From NCBI RefSeq assembly GCF_026340675.1, contig NZ_JAPEOX010000001.1, forward strand, positions 4,960,001 to 5,024,000: 64,000 nt of DNA. The letters are read 5' to 3'. Shown piece after piece: positions 48,836-58,152 of the stretch (positions within the stretch are counted from its first letter, which is position 1; every line of letters starts with the position of its first letter). The notes beneath the pieces are model-generated. The model ran no database searches. It was not told the DNA's origin and worked only from the letters and a program-made list of their open reading frames with translations. A program made the translations under genes and the position numbers. The DNA comes from Streptomyces sp. NBC_01264 (GTDB lineage: Bacteria; Actinomycetota; Actinomycetes; Streptomycetales; Streptomycetaceae).

Positions 48836-49873
48836 TCACCGCAGCACCTGGAGCACCACTCCGGCGCTCCAGGCCTCCAGAAGCCCCCTGTGGACGGCCG
48901 TGACGCCCCCCTGAGCGGCGATGGCCAGGGATTCGCGTGTGAAGGCGCAGGTGGCCACGTAGAGGGCCACGTCGGCCCGCCGCAGCACTTTGGCGGCGCC
49001 CAGGAACTTCTGCATCTCGCCACTGAGCACGTGCCGGAAGGGCGCGAAGTTCTTGCCCTGGACGGCGACCAGGCGTCCGTCCGCCGTCTTGGCGGTGATG
49101 TCGACCCCGCGGTCGCCGCCGTGCCCGCCGTACACCTCGACGTCGGTGCAGCCGTCGCGGCGGAGCAGGCCGGCGACGTGCTGCTGGAATTCCTTCCGGG
49201 TCATGGCGTCGATGGTGCCGATGACTCCGGTGAGCGCCCTCACGTCCTGGCCCCGCTGGAGGCGGCTGAGCTGTAGGTCGTGCTCGACGAGCCGCTGCTG
49301 GATCTGCTCGACGTCTTCCCGAAGGGAGATCAGTTCGTGGCGCTGTTCGACGGAGGTCTCGATGAGGACGTTCAGCATGGGCACGATGGTCTTGCCGAGT
49401 ACGTCGGTGATCCGGCTGTCGATCCGCTCGTCGAGCTCGTCAGAGCGGGAGCTGTGGACAGAGTTATCCACAGCCTGCGTACGGACCTCGCCTTCGGTGT
49501 CGAGGAGGTACGCACGCACCTGACGTGCGACTTTGCTGTCGCGGAGCAGCATTCCGACGTTCAGGACGGTCCGTCGGGAGTAGAGGGCGATGGCCGCGGC
49601 GCGGCTGCTGAGCCCACTGACTTGCTTAAAGTAAGTCAGTTCTGCACCTGTCAAAACCCGATAGCCGTTGGCTGAGAGTTCGTCCCGGTGATCGAACACC
49701 AAGGCGTCCATGACCTGGATGCTGACCTCGTAGTAAGCCGCCACCATCGCCGTCGTCACGTGCAGCCGGTCCGGCAGGAGCGACAGCGCCTTCACCCTGT
49801 CCAGTACTTCCGTCCGCTCCAGGACGCTCGTGCGCAGAGTCCTGGACTCGAGCAGCACCGATTCGTTGATCAT
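48836..49873 (-). CDS. Mrr-like restriction endonuclease domain protein with antirepressor-like N-terminus
   Basis: 345 residues. Residues about 10-140 look like the DNA-binding/antirepressor-type region of phage regulators (VTTAMVAAYYEVSIQVMDAL, SRRTVLNVGMLLRDSKVARQ, VRAYLLDTE). A coiled coil (about 190-225, EQRHELISLREDVEQIQQRL) links it to a C-terminal PD-(D/E)xK domain (MTRKEFQQHVAGLLRRDGCT, GGDRGVDITAKT, RLVAVQGKNF), where the catalytic E/Q-x-K is QGK. No methylase is next to it. Start ATG at 49873, GGGAGGG upstream. Two DnaA boxes lie in the coding region. Confidence 0.82.
   Translation of the reverse strand: MINESVLLESRTLRTSVLERTEVLDRVKALSLLPDRLHVTTAMVAAYYEVSIQVMDALVFDHRDELSANGYRVLTGAELTYFKQVSGLSSRAAAIALYSRRTVLNVGMLLRDSKVARQVRAYLLDTEGEVRTQAVDNSVHSSRSDELDERIDSRITDVLGKTIVPMLNVLIETSVEQRHELISLREDVEQIQQRLVEHDLQLSRLQRGQDVRALTGVIGTIDAMTRKEFQQHVAGLLRRDGCTDVEVYGGHGGDRGVDITAKTADGRLVAVQGKNFAPFRHVLSGEMQKFLGAAKVLRRADVALYVATCAFTRESLAIAAQGGVTAVHRGLLEAWSAGVVLQVLR
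49453..49472. promoter_or_regulatory. Facing pair of DnaA boxes inside the nuclease gene
   Basis: TGTGGACAG (49453-49461) and perfect TTATCCACA (49464-49472), two bases apart. They fall in codons for AVDNSVHS of the Mrr-like protein. Confidence 0.55.
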
Positions 49874-49957
49874 GATCCGACCCTCCCGGGTGGGCTCCGC
49901 TGCCCGCCCCGTCCGGGTTAACGAATTTCGTACATATGAAGACATGTACGTACGGAA

Positions 49958-49998
49958 AACGGGTCCGGCTCCTCTCGGGGAGAGGGGCCGGACCCGTT
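49958..49998. terminator. Terminator after the pknB operon
   Basis: Nineteen-base arms (AACGGGTCCGGC.. and complement, one G-T pair) around a 3-base loop, just after the pknB stop and upstream of the nuclease gene. Confidence 0.8.
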
Positions 49999-50017
49999 CG
50001 TGCTCGGGGGTGTGGGG

Positions 50018-52051
50018 CTAGTTGCTGAGGCCGCCGATGAAGCCGCCGCCTCCGCCGTCGTTGCCGCCGTTCTGTTGGTTGTCGGGCTGCGTGTTCACGT
50101 TGATCACCATGCCGATGGTCGCCGGGCTGCCGACCTGCGGGTCCGTGCTCAGGATCCGCGCCTTGCCGTCCGAGGAGCCCGACAGGACGGATCCGAAGAT
50201 CAGGCCCTTGGAGGCGAGCTCGGCCCTGGCCTGGTTGATGGTCCTGCCGACCAGGTTCGGGACCGTGAGCTGCTGGACCGGCTTGGCGACCGAGATGTTG
50301 ACCGTCGAGCCGACTTCGACCTGGCCGTTGGGGCCGGGGTCCTGGCTGACGACCGTCTTGGGGGCCGTGCCCGGGGGCGCGTCGACCTCCGTGACGCTGC
50401 CGAGCTTCAGCTTGAGGGCCTGCAGGGCCTTCGAAGCGTCGCCCTGGCTCTTGCCGGTCAGGTCCGGGACGGTCACCTTGGAGATTTCCTTGGCCACCGT
50501 CAACGAGATCGTCGAGCCCTTCTCGGCCTCGCCGCTCTTCGGGTTCTGCTCGATGACGGTGCCGGGGGGCTGGTCGGACTCGACGAGCTTCTTGTCGATC
50601 TGGAAGCCCTTCTCCTGGAGCGCCTTCTCCGCGTCGGCGATCGCCAGCCTGATGACGTTCGGGACGAGGACCTTGGAGGGGCCCGTGGAGACCTTCACCT
50701 TGATCACGGAGTTCTTGTCGACCTTGACGTTCTCGGCCGGATCCTGCTCGCAGACGCTGCCCTTGGGGGCGGCGTCGCAGGCCATCTCCCCGACCTGCTC
50801 GACGCTGAGGCCGACGTTGGTGGCGTTCGCCTTGGCCGCTTCGAGGGTTTCGCCGATGAGCTTGGGCACTGCCGGCCGGTTGTCGGCCTTGTTCTCGAAG
50901 AGGACGCGTCCGATGAGGATCGCGCCGACGAGGACGAGGATTCCGGCGGTGACCAGCAGGAGAGTGGAGGCCTTGCTCTTCTTCTGCGGACGCCGGCCGC
51001 GGCCGCCCTGGTCGTAGCCGCCCTGGTCTGCGTACCCGGCGGTCCCGTATCCACCGTCGCCCGGAGGCATCGGCGGGAGCATGGAGGTCTGGTTCGGGTC
51101 GGCGGTGCGCAGGGCGGTGGTGGGCTGGTCGTAGCCCTGGGGTCCGTATCCGTTGCCCTGGTCGGGGTAGCCGTAGCCGGCGGCGCCCATGGAGGCGGTG
51201 GCGGCGACGGGCTGGCCGTCGAGGCAGGCCTCGATGTCGGCGCGCATCTCGTCGGCGGACTGGTAGCGGTAGTCGGCGTCCTTGACCAGCGCCTTCAACA
51301 CGATCGCGTCCATCTCGGGCGTGATCTCGGAGTCGAAGTTCGACGGGGGCTGGGGCTCTTCCCGTACGTGCTGGTAGGCGACCGCGACCGGGGAGTCCCC
51401 GATGAAGGGGGGCCGGACGGCGAGGAGCTCGTACAGCAGGCAGCCGGCCGAGTAGAGGTCGGAGCGCGCGTCGACCTGCTCGCCCCTGGCCTGCTCCGGG
51501 GAGAGGTACTGGGCGGTGCCGATGACGGCGGCGGTCTGCGTCATGGTCATGCCGGAGTCGCCCATGGCGCGGGCGATGCCGAAGTCCATGACCTTGACCT
51601 GGCCGGAGCGGGTCAGCATGACGTTCGCGGGCTTGATGTCGCGGTGCACGATGCCGGCGCGGTGCGAGTACTCCAGCGCCTGGAGGATGCCGATGCACAT
51701 CTCCAGGGTGCGCTCGGGCAGCAGCTTGCGGCCGGAGTGCAGGAGCTCGCGCAGGGTCGAGCCGTCGACGTACTCCATCACGATGTACGGGATGGAGATG
51801 TTGTCGACGTAGTCCTCGCCGGTGTCGTACACGGCGACGATCGCCGGGTGGTTGAGCGATGCGGCCGACTGGGCCTCGCGCCGGAACCGGGCCTGGAAGG
51901 ACGGGTCGCGAGCGAGATCGGCGCGCAGGGTCTTGACGGCGACGGTACGGCCGAGCCGGGTGTCGTGGGCGAGGTAGACCTCGGCCATGCCACCACGGCC
52001 GAGCACGTGGCTCAGCTCGTACCGGCCGCCGAGGCGACGCGGCTCTTCCAT
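50018..52051 (-). CDS. pknB: PASTA-domain serine/threonine protein kinase PknB
   Basis: Membrane kinase of 677 residues that senses cell wall fragments and controls growth. Gly loop GRGGMAEVYLA (18-28), Lys40, HRDIKPANVM with Asp138 and Asn143, DFGIAR at 156-161, then YLSPEQARGE. A membrane helix (about 360-384) separates it from four PASTA repeats (about 392-677; starts AVPKLIGETL, VLVPNVIRLA, VTVPDLTGKS, LTVPNLVGRT). ATG at 52051. Last gene of the fhaA-fhaB-PP2C-ftsW-pbpA-pknB run; the second kinase (PknA) of mycobacteria is absent here. Confidence 0.96.
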   Translation of the reverse strand: MEEPRRLGGRYELSHVLGRGGMAEVYLAHDTRLGRTVAVKTLRADLARDPSFQARFRREAQSAASLNHPAIVAVYDTGEDYVDNISIPYIVMEYVDGSTLRELLHSGRKLLPERTLEMCIGILQALEYSHRAGIVHRDIKPANVMLTRSGQVKVMDFGIARAMGDSGMTMTQTAAVIGTAQYLSPEQARGEQVDARSDLYSAGCLLYELLAVRPPFIGDSPVAVAYQHVREEPQPPSNFDSEITPEMDAIVLKALVKDADYRYQSADEMRADIEACLDGQPVAATASMGAAGYGYPDQGNGYGPQGYDQPTTALRTADPNQTSMLPPMPPGDGGYGTAGYADQGGYDQGGRGRRPQKKSKASTLLLVTAGILVLVGAILIGRVLFENKADNRPAVPKLIGETLEAAKANATNVGLSVEQVGEMACDAAPKGSVCEQDPAENVKVDKNSVIKVKVSTGPSKVLVPNVIRLAIADAEKALQEKGFQIDKKLVESDQPPGTVIEQNPKSGEAEKGSTISLTVAKEISKVTVPDLTGKSQGDASKALQALKLKLGSVTEVDAPPGTAPKTVVSQDPGPNGQVEVGSTVNISVAKPVQQLTVPNLVGRTINQARAELASKGLIFGSVLSGSSDGKARILSTDPQVGSPATIGMVINVNTQPDNQQNGGNDGGGGGFIGGLSN

Positions 52052-52265
52052 AACGTGCAGCCCTCTCCGTCAGTCCCGACCGCACCCGTGTGTGGTCCGG
52101 CGGTGTGCTGTTCGCGCAAAGGCTACCGGCCGATCGCCGGTGATCGGTTCGTGACCACAGGCTGATACCGGACCGGTACCGTACGCTCGGATCCGGGCGG
52201 GAATGGTGACCCGGATCACAGGTGTGTGCCCCTTGCGGCTCTCGCGCTCCCTTCGGCCCCGCCCG

Positions 52266-53732
52266 TTACCCCTTGGTGCTCTTGAGGACGGCCTGCATGA
52301 CGGCCTTGGCCACGGGGGCGGCGAGGCCGCCGCCGCTGATGTCCTCGCGGTCCGCTGCGCTGTCCTCGATGACGACGGCGACGGCGACCGGCGAGCTGCC
52401 GTCGGGGTTCTCGGCGTAGGAGATGAACCAGGCGTACGGGCGCTTCTTGTTGCCCTCGCCGTGCTGGGCGGTGCCGGTCTTGCCGCCGACGACGGTGCCG
52501 GGGATCTTGGCCTTGTCGCCGGTGCCGTTCTGGACGACGTTGACCATCATGTCCCGGACCTTCTTCGCGTTCTCGACGGAGAGGGGCCGGCTCATTTCCT
52601 GCGGCTCGTGCTTCTCGACGATGTCGAGGCCGGGGGATTCGAGGTGGCTGACCATGTACGGCTTCATCAGCTTGCCGTTGTTGGCGATGGCGGCGGTGAC
52701 CATGGCCATCTGCAGCGGGGTGGCCGCGGTGTTGAACTGGCCGATGGAGCTCTGGGCGTTGCCGTCGGGGCTCATGGTCTTGTCGTAGACGCTGGCGAAG
52801 GCGCGGACCGGGGTGTCGATCTTGTCGTTGTTGAAGCCGAACTTCTCGGCGGTCTTCACCATGTTGTCCCGCCCCACCTTGTCGCCCATGTGGGCGAAGA
52901 CGGAGTTGCAGGAGACCTGCAGGGCGTAGTTGAGCGTGGCCTTGCCGCAGTTCTGGGCGTGGTTGACCATCGGCGTCCTGGTGCCCGGGAGGATGTACGG
53001 GTCATCGGTGTCGGTCGGCGCGTTGATGTCCGTGACGACCCCGTTCTCCAGGGCCGCGGCGGCGGTGACCACCTTGAAGGTGGAGCCGGGCGGGTAGGTC
53101 TCGCGCAGGGCGCGGTTGACGAGCTTCTTGTCCTCGCTGTCCTTGAGCTCGACCCAGGCCTTCTCGTCGGTCTTCGAGTTGCCGGCGAAGGAGCTGGGGT
53201 CGTACGAGGGGGTGCTGACCAGGGCGAGGATCGCGCCGGTGCGCGGGTCGATCGCCGCGACGGCGCCCTTCTTGTCGCCGAGCTTGTCGAACGCGGCCTT
53301 CTGCGCGGCGGCGTTGAGCGTCGTGACGACGTTGCCGCCCTGCTTCTTCTCGCCGGTGAACATGCCGATGGTGCGGTCGAAGAAGAGCCGGTCGTCGTTG
53401 CCGGTGAGGATGCCGTCCTCGAGGGACTCCAGCTGCGTGGAGCCGAAGGCCTGCGAGGCGTAGCCGGTCACGGGGGCCCAGAGCGGACCGTCGAGGTAGG
53501 TCCGCTTGAACTTGTAGTCGCTGCCGTCGGTGACGGCGGAGCCGGTGATCGGCTTGCCCCCGACGATGATGTTGCCGCGCTCGGTGGCGTACTGGGCGAT
53601 CTGGACCCGCCGGTTCTCCTTGCGGGTGCTCAGCTCCTCGGCCTTGACGTACTGGAGCCAGTTGGTCCGCACGAGCAGTGCCAGGACGAGCAGCCCGCAG
53701 AAGATCGAGATGCGGCGCAGGGGCTTGTTCAT
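52266..53732 (-). CDS. pbpA: Penicillin-binding protein 2-type transpeptidase (PbpA)
   Basis: Class B peptidoglycan transpeptidase of 488 residues. N-terminal membrane helix (RISIFCGLLVLALLVRTNWL), a pedestal domain, and the transpeptidase with active Ser in YPPGSTFKVV (about 225-234), SCNSVFAHMG (SxN) and GGKTGTAQHGEG (KTG, about 430-440). It works with the FtsW/RodA glycosyltransferase encoded just upstream (ATGA overlap at 53732-53729). The same pair next to pknB is conserved in Actinobacteria. Confidence 0.95.
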   Translation of the reverse strand: MNKPLRRISIFCGLLVLALLVRTNWLQYVKAEELSTRKENRRVQIAQYATERGNIIVGGKPITGSAVTDGSDYKFKRTYLDGPLWAPVTGYASQAFGSTQLESLEDGILTGNDDRLFFDRTIGMFTGEKKQGGNVVTTLNAAAQKAAFDKLGDKKGAVAAIDPRTGAILALVSTPSYDPSSFAGNSKTDEKAWVELKDSEDKKLVNRALRETYPPGSTFKVVTAAAALENGVVTDINAPTDTDDPYILPGTRTPMVNHAQNCGKATLNYALQVSCNSVFAHMGDKVGRDNMVKTAEKFGFNNDKIDTPVRAFASVYDKTMSPDGNAQSSIGQFNTAATPLQMAMVTAAIANNGKLMKPYMVSHLESPGLDIVEKHEPQEMSRPLSVENAKKVRDMMVNVVQNGTGDKAKIPGTVVGGKTGTAQHGEGNKKRPYAWFISYAENPDGSSPVAVAVVIEDSAADREDISGGGLAAPVAKAVMQAVLKSTKG

Positions 53733-55153
53733 GACGGGCGGACCACCTGGGTCATCTCGGAGTCGGGGGACGGTGCCGGGGCCGGGGCAGGGCGGCGTGC
53801 GGTGTCGCTGATCCGGATGAGGACGGCGATGAGGATCCAGTTCGCGAGCACGGACGAGCCGCCGGCCGCGAGGAAGGGCATGGTCATGCCGGTCAGGGGG
53901 ATGAGGCCCATGACTCCGCCGGCGACCACGAAGACCTGGAGTGCGAAGGCGCCGGAGAGCCCGATCGCGAAGAGCTTGCCGAAGGGGTCGCGGGCGGCCA
54001 GCGCGGTGCGCACGCCCCGCTCGATGATCAGGCCGTAGAGCAGCAGGAAGGCCATGACGCCGGTGAGCCCGAGCTCCTCGCCGACGGTGGAGAAGATGAA
54101 GTCGGAGTTGGCGGCGAACAGGATGAGGTCGGAGTGGCCCTGTCCCAAGCCGGTGCCGAGGACCCCGCCGGAGCCGAAGGTCATGATCGACTGGCCGACC
54201 TGCTGGCAGGCGTCGGACGTCTCGTAGCAGCTGAAGGGGTCGAGCCAGGCGTTCACGCGGGCCTGGACGTGGCTGGCGGTGGAGCCGACCACGGCGGCCC
54301 CGCCCACGCTCATGAGCAGGCCGATCACGATCCAGCTGGTGCGCTCGGTGGCGACGTACAGCATGATCACGAACATGCCGAAGAAGAGCAGCGAGGTGCC
54401 GAGGTCGTTCTCGAAGACCAGGACGAGCAGGCTCATCGCCCAGATCATCAGGATCGGGCCGAGGTCGCGGCCGCGCGGCAGGTAGAGGCCCATGAAGCGG
54501 CGGCTGGCGAGGGCCAGGGCGTCGCGCTTGACCATGAGGTAGCCGGCGAAGAAGACGGCGATGACGATCTTGGCGAACTCGCCGGGCTGGATCGAGAAAC
54601 CACCGACGCTGATCCAGATCTTGGCGCCGAAGACGTCGGCTCCCAGACCCGGGATCACGGGCAGGATCAGCAGCACGAGTGCGGCGGCCATGGAGATGTA
54701 CGTGAACCGCTGGAGCACGCGGTGGTCCTTGAGGACCAGGAGCACGCCGGCGAACAGGGCGATGGCGAGGGCCGTGTACATCATCTGCCGGGGTGCGGAC
54801 TCGGTGAAGGCGCCGAACTGCCGCTTCGCCAGGCTCTGCAGGCGCTCGGACTGGTCGAGGCGCCAGATCAGGACGAGGCCGAGCCCGTTGAGGAGCGTGG
54901 CGATCGGCAGCAGCAGCGGGTCGGCGTGCTTGGCGTAGCGCCGTACGACGAAGTGGGCGATGGCCGCCAGGACGCCGAGGCCGAGCCCGTAGGTGAGCAT
55001 GCCCGGGGGCAGCTTGCCGTCGATCGCCAGGCCCGTGTTGGCGTAGGCGAACATCGTGATGACCACGGCGAAGACGAGCAGCAGGAGCTCGGTGTTCCGC
55101 CGACTGGGCAGCTCGATGGCGCCGATGGTGGTCGTGTTGGTGACAACGCTCAT
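53729..55153 (-). CDS. FtsW/RodA/SpoVE family peptidoglycan glycosyltransferase
   Basis: SEDS membrane protein of 474 residues that polymerises lipid II. About ten to twelve helices; SEDS motifs WISVGGFSIQPGEFAKIVIA (about 180-199) and GSGGVLGTGLGQGHSDLIL with NSDFIFSTVGEELG (about 330-360), plus PLTGMTMPFLAAGGSSVLAN. C-terminal tail ends EMTQVVRPS. ATG at 55153; stop overlaps pbpA. It is the RodA-like partner of PbpA by position. Confidence 0.95.
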   Translation of the reverse strand: MSVVTNTTTIGAIELPSRRNTELLLLVFAVVITMFAYANTGLAIDGKLPPGMLTYGLGLGVLAAIAHFVVRRYAKHADPLLLPIATLLNGLGLVLIWRLDQSERLQSLAKRQFGAFTESAPRQMMYTALAIALFAGVLLVLKDHRVLQRFTYISMAAALVLLILPVIPGLGADVFGAKIWISVGGFSIQPGEFAKIVIAVFFAGYLMVKRDALALASRRFMGLYLPRGRDLGPILMIWAMSLLVLVFENDLGTSLLFFGMFVIMLYVATERTSWIVIGLLMSVGGAAVVGSTASHVQARVNAWLDPFSCYETSDACQQVGQSIMTFGSGGVLGTGLGQGHSDLILFAANSDFIFSTVGEELGLTGVMAFLLLYGLIIERGVRTALAARDPFGKLFAIGLSGAFALQVFVVAGGVMGLIPLTGMTMPFLAAGGSSVLANWILIAVLIRISDTARRPAPAPAPSPDSEMTQVVRPS

Positions 55154-55184
55154 GGTGTGACGGGCCCCCTGTGCCCGCGTATGA

Positions 55185-56660
55185 CTACTGCTTATCGCAC
55201 TGGCTGACGACCTGCTGCTCGGCGGCAGTCAGGACGGGGCCGGGCGTTTGGTTGCCCTGTGCCTCGGCCGCGCGCCGTTGCTCGTCCTTCTTGCACGCGG
55301 AGGCCTGGGTACCGAGTTCGTCGATCTTCGTGCGGGCGGCGTCGAGGCTGCTCTCGCTGATCGTGTCCTCGACCTGCTTGCGCTTGAAGGGCGGCAGGTA
55401 CTTCAGTTCGATGTCGGGGCGGTCGGTCTCCACCTTGGAGAGCTCCAGCGGGCCCAGCTTCTGGCTGATCCCGCGGAAGAGCGCGACGTGTTCGTCCTTG
55501 GCGCCGACGTAGAACTGCGTCTGGGTCCAGCGGTAGCCCGCGTAGAGTCCGCCGCCGATGACACCGAGGACCACGAGCAGCGTGAGCGTGCGCGTGGTCC
55601 ACTTGCGGCCCTTGCCGCGGCGCCTGCGCGGGTGGTCGTACGTGTCCTCGTACCCGGAGTCGCCGTCGTACGGGTCGGCCTCGCCGAAGCTGCCGTACCC
55701 GTCGGCTCCGCCGCCCTGTCCCTGGGCGCCGTAACCGCCGTAACCCGGTGCCTCACCGCTGCCGGGAGGGCCGAAGGCGCCGGCGGGCGGGGGGCTCTGG
55801 CGGCCGAGCCCGGAGGCGCGGCCGGCCGGGGTCTGCATGGCGTTGCCGCCGTCGAAGAGCTGGTGGTGCTGGTTCTCGGCGACCGCGCCGACGACGACCG
55901 GGGTGTCGTTGACCTGCGCGGCCAGGGTGTCGTTGCTGTCGGTGTCGAGGACGTCGGCCACGATGCACGTGATGTTGTCGGGGCCGCCGCCGCGCAGCGC
56001 GAGCTGGATGAGCGAGGCCACGGTCTCGCGGGGGCCGTGGTAGTCGGCGAGGGTCTCTTCCAGGGTCTGGTGGGAGACCACGCCGGAGAGTCCGTCGGAG
56101 CAGATCAGGTAGCGGTCGCCGACCCGGACCTCGCGGATGGAGAGGTCGGGCTCGACGATGTCGCCGCTGCCCAGGGCTCTCATCAGCAGGGAGCGCTGCG
56201 GGTGGGTGGTGGCTTCCTCTTCGGTGATCCGGCCCTCGTCGACCAGGCGCTGCACCCAGGTGTGGTCCTGGGTGATCTGCGTGAGGACGCCGTCGCGGAG
56301 CAGGTAGGCGCGGGAGTCGCCGACGTGGACCAGGCCGAGGCGCTGGCCCGTCCACAGCAGGGCGGTGAGCGTGGTGCCCATGCCCTCGAGCTGGGGGTCC
56401 TCCTCGACCATGACGCGCAGCTGGTCGTTGGCGCGCTGCACCGCGGTGCTGAGCGCGGTGAGCATGTCGGAGCCCGGGACGTCGTCGTCGAGCTGCACGA
56501 GGGCGGAGATCACCTCGGAGCTGGCGACCTCACCGGCGGCCTGGCCGCCCATGCCGTCGGCGATCGCGAGGAGACGGGGGCCGGCGTAGCCGGAGTCCTC
56601 GTTGCCCTCCCGGATCATGCCCTTGTGCGATCCGGCGGCGAACCGCAGGGACAGACTCAT
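55185..56660 (-). CDS. PP2C-family Ser/Thr protein phosphatase (PstP-like)
   Basis: 491 residues. The N-terminal phosphatase has all metal motifs: IREGNEDSGY, AIADGMGGQAAGE, VGDSRAYLLRDG and GGGPDNITCIVAD. A Gly/Pro-rich linker (about 260-350), one membrane helix (LTLLVVLGVIGGGLYAGYRW, about 370-390) and an outside domain of about 100 residues follow. It should reverse phosphorylation by PknB. Start ATG at 56660 (MSLSLRFAAGSHKG); the upstream in-frame part is not conserved. Confidence 0.94.
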   Translation of the reverse strand: MSLSLRFAAGSHKGMIREGNEDSGYAGPRLLAIADGMGGQAAGEVASSEVISALVQLDDDVPGSDMLTALSTAVQRANDQLRVMVEEDPQLEGMGTTLTALLWTGQRLGLVHVGDSRAYLLRDGVLTQITQDHTWVQRLVDEGRITEEEATTHPQRSLLMRALGSGDIVEPDLSIREVRVGDRYLICSDGLSGVVSHQTLEETLADYHGPRETVASLIQLALRGGGPDNITCIVADVLDTDSNDTLAAQVNDTPVVVGAVAENQHHQLFDGGNAMQTPAGRASGLGRQSPPPAGAFGPPGSGEAPGYGGYGAQGQGGGADGYGSFGEADPYDGDSGYEDTYDHPRRRRGKGRKWTTRTLTLLVVLGVIGGGLYAGYRWTQTQFYVGAKDEHVALFRGISQKLGPLELSKVETDRPDIELKYLPPFKRKQVEDTISESSLDAARTKIDELGTQASACKKDEQRRAAEAQGNQTPGPVLTAAEQQVVSQCDKQ

Positions 56661-56801
56661 GCGCACCTGCCCTGTGGATGCCTCGGGGTACAACCGGTCT
56701 TGAGCCACACTGCCCACCCTCCGGCCTGGAGCGCGCTCGGGTCCGTGTCCCCGGTGGGACGGACCGCTGCGGCTCGCTCGCTCCGCTCGCTCATTCTCGT
56801 A

Positions 56802-57308
56802 CTACTTCCGCAGCTCGATGACGGTCTTGCCGATGCGGATCGGGGCGCCCGGCGGAATGGGCGTCGGGGTGGTCAGCCGGGTCCGGTCGAGATACGTGCC
56901 GTTGGTGGACCCGAGATCCTCGACGATCCACTGGCCGTCACGGTCGGGGTAGATCCTGGCATGCCGGCTGGAGGCGTAGTCGTCGTCCAGCACGATCGTG
57001 GAGTCGTGGGCGCGGCCCAGGGTGATCGTCTGGCCGGCGAGGGCCACCGTGGTGCCCGTGAGGGTGCCCTCGGAGACGACGAGTTTGGTCGGCGCACCGC
57101 GGCGCTGGCGCTGCTGCGGTGGGGCCGCGGCCTGGCGGCCGCCCTGCTGGGCCGGGGCGCCGGAAGCGCCCCCGCCGCGTCGGGAACCGCGCTGCGTGAC
57201 TCTCGTACCGAAGAGATCGCTGCGGATGACCTGGACGGCCACGATGACGAACAGCCACAGAACGGCCAGGAAACCCAACCGCATGACCGTCAGGGTCAGC
57301 TCTGACAT
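56802..57308 (-). CDS. fhaB: FHA domain protein FhaB-like, membrane-anchored
   Basis: 168 residues: an N-terminal helix (VMRLGFLAVLWLFVIVAVQV), a Gln/Arg/Gly linker and a C-terminal FHA domain with phosphothreonine-binding motifs ITLGRAHDSTIVLDDDYASS and RHARIYPDRDG..VEDLGSTNGTYLD. It binds phosphorylated proteins; in mycobacteria FhaB (FipA) supports FtsZ-FtsQ complexes. Start ATG at 57308, 10 bp after fhaA. Confidence 0.93.
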   Translation of the reverse strand: MSELTLTVMRLGFLAVLWLFVIVAVQVIRSDLFGTRVTQRGSRRGGGASGAPAQQGGRQAAAPPQQRQRRGAPTKLVVSEGTLTGTTVALAGQTITLGRAHDSTIVLDDDYASSRHARIYPDRDGQWIVEDLGSTNGTYLDRTRLTTPTPIPPGAPIRIGKTVIELRK

Positions 57309-57318
57309 TGCCCCCGCT

Positions 57319-58152
57319 TCACCCTTCGGCTTGCCGGTAAATGATGGTGGTGGATCCCACGACGATCCGCGAACCGTCGCGGAGCGTAGCGCGGGTGGTG
57401 TGCTGCCCGTCCACCACGATGCCGTTGGTGGACCCGAGATCCTGGATGGTCGAGGGCGTTCCGGTCCGGATCTCACAGTGCCGGCGCGATACGCCGGGGT
57501 CGTCGATCCGCACGTCGGCTTCGGTGCTTCGGCCGAGTACGAGCGTAGGGCGTGAGATCTGGTGGCGGGTGCCGTTGATCTCGATCCAGTGGCGCCGGAC
57601 GGCGCCTGCGGTGGGTACGGGTGCCGGTCCGCCGGGTACCGGCCTGCGTGCGCCGGCCCCGCCCGGGGGCGGACCCGCGGGCATGGGGGGCGCGGAGGCC
57701 GGGGGGTACCCGTAGCCGCCGGGCCGGTCCGGGGGGGCCTGGTGGCCCTGCCCCTGGCCCGCGCCGGGCTGGGAGGTGCTGGAGGCGAGCGTGCGGCTGC
57801 GGACCCGGTAGAGACCGGTGTCCAGGTCGTCGGCCTTCTCCAGCTGGACCTTGATGGGGCCCATGAAGCTGTAGCGCTGCTGCTTGGCGTAGTCGCGGAC
57901 CAGGCCCGCGAGCTCGTCGCCGAGCTGGCCGGAGTAGGGGCTCAGGCGCTCGTAGTCGCCCGTGCTCAGCTCCACGATGAAGTCGTTGGGGACAACGGTC
58001 CGCTCGCGGTTCCAGATGGTGGCGTTGTTGTCGCACTCGCGCTGGAGGGCGCCCGCGATCTCCACCGGCTGGACCTCGGACTTGAACACCTTGGCGAAGG
58101 TGCCGTTCACCAGACCTTCGAGTCGCTGCTCGAACCGCTTCAGGACTCCCAT
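57319..58152 (-). CDS. fhaA: FhaA: DUF3662 and FHA domain protein
   Basis: 277 residues, soluble. N-terminal DUF3662 domain (MGVLKRFEQRLEGLVNGTFA, then VQPVEIAGALQRECDNNATI), Pro/Gly linker, C-terminal FHA domain (LVLGRSTEADVRIDDPGVSR, IQDLGSTNGIVVDG). In mycobacteria FhaA binds the phosphorylated pseudokinase of MviN and holds back lipid II export. First gene of the signalling operon; ATG at 58152 with GGAGG upstream. Confidence 0.94.
   Translation of the reverse strand: MGVLKRFEQRLEGLVNGTFAKVFKSEVQPVEIAGALQRECDNNATIWNRERTVVPNDFIVELSTGDYERLSPYSGQLGDELAGLVRDYAKQQRYSFMGPIKVQLEKADDLDTGLYRVRSRTLASSTSQPGAGQGQGHQAPPDRPGGYGYPPASAPPMPAGPPPGGAGARRPVPGGPAPVPTAGAVRRHWIEINGTRHQISRPTLVLGRSTEADVRIDDPGVSRRHCEIRTGTPSTIQDLGSTNGIVVDGQHTTRATLRDGSRIVVGSTTIIYRQAEG

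Noticed and set aside
56740..56801. Repeated CTCGCTCGCTCCGCTCGCTCA before fhaB's end as a regulatory repeat
   Set aside because: Short simple-sequence GCTC repeat in an intergenic space; no support for function.
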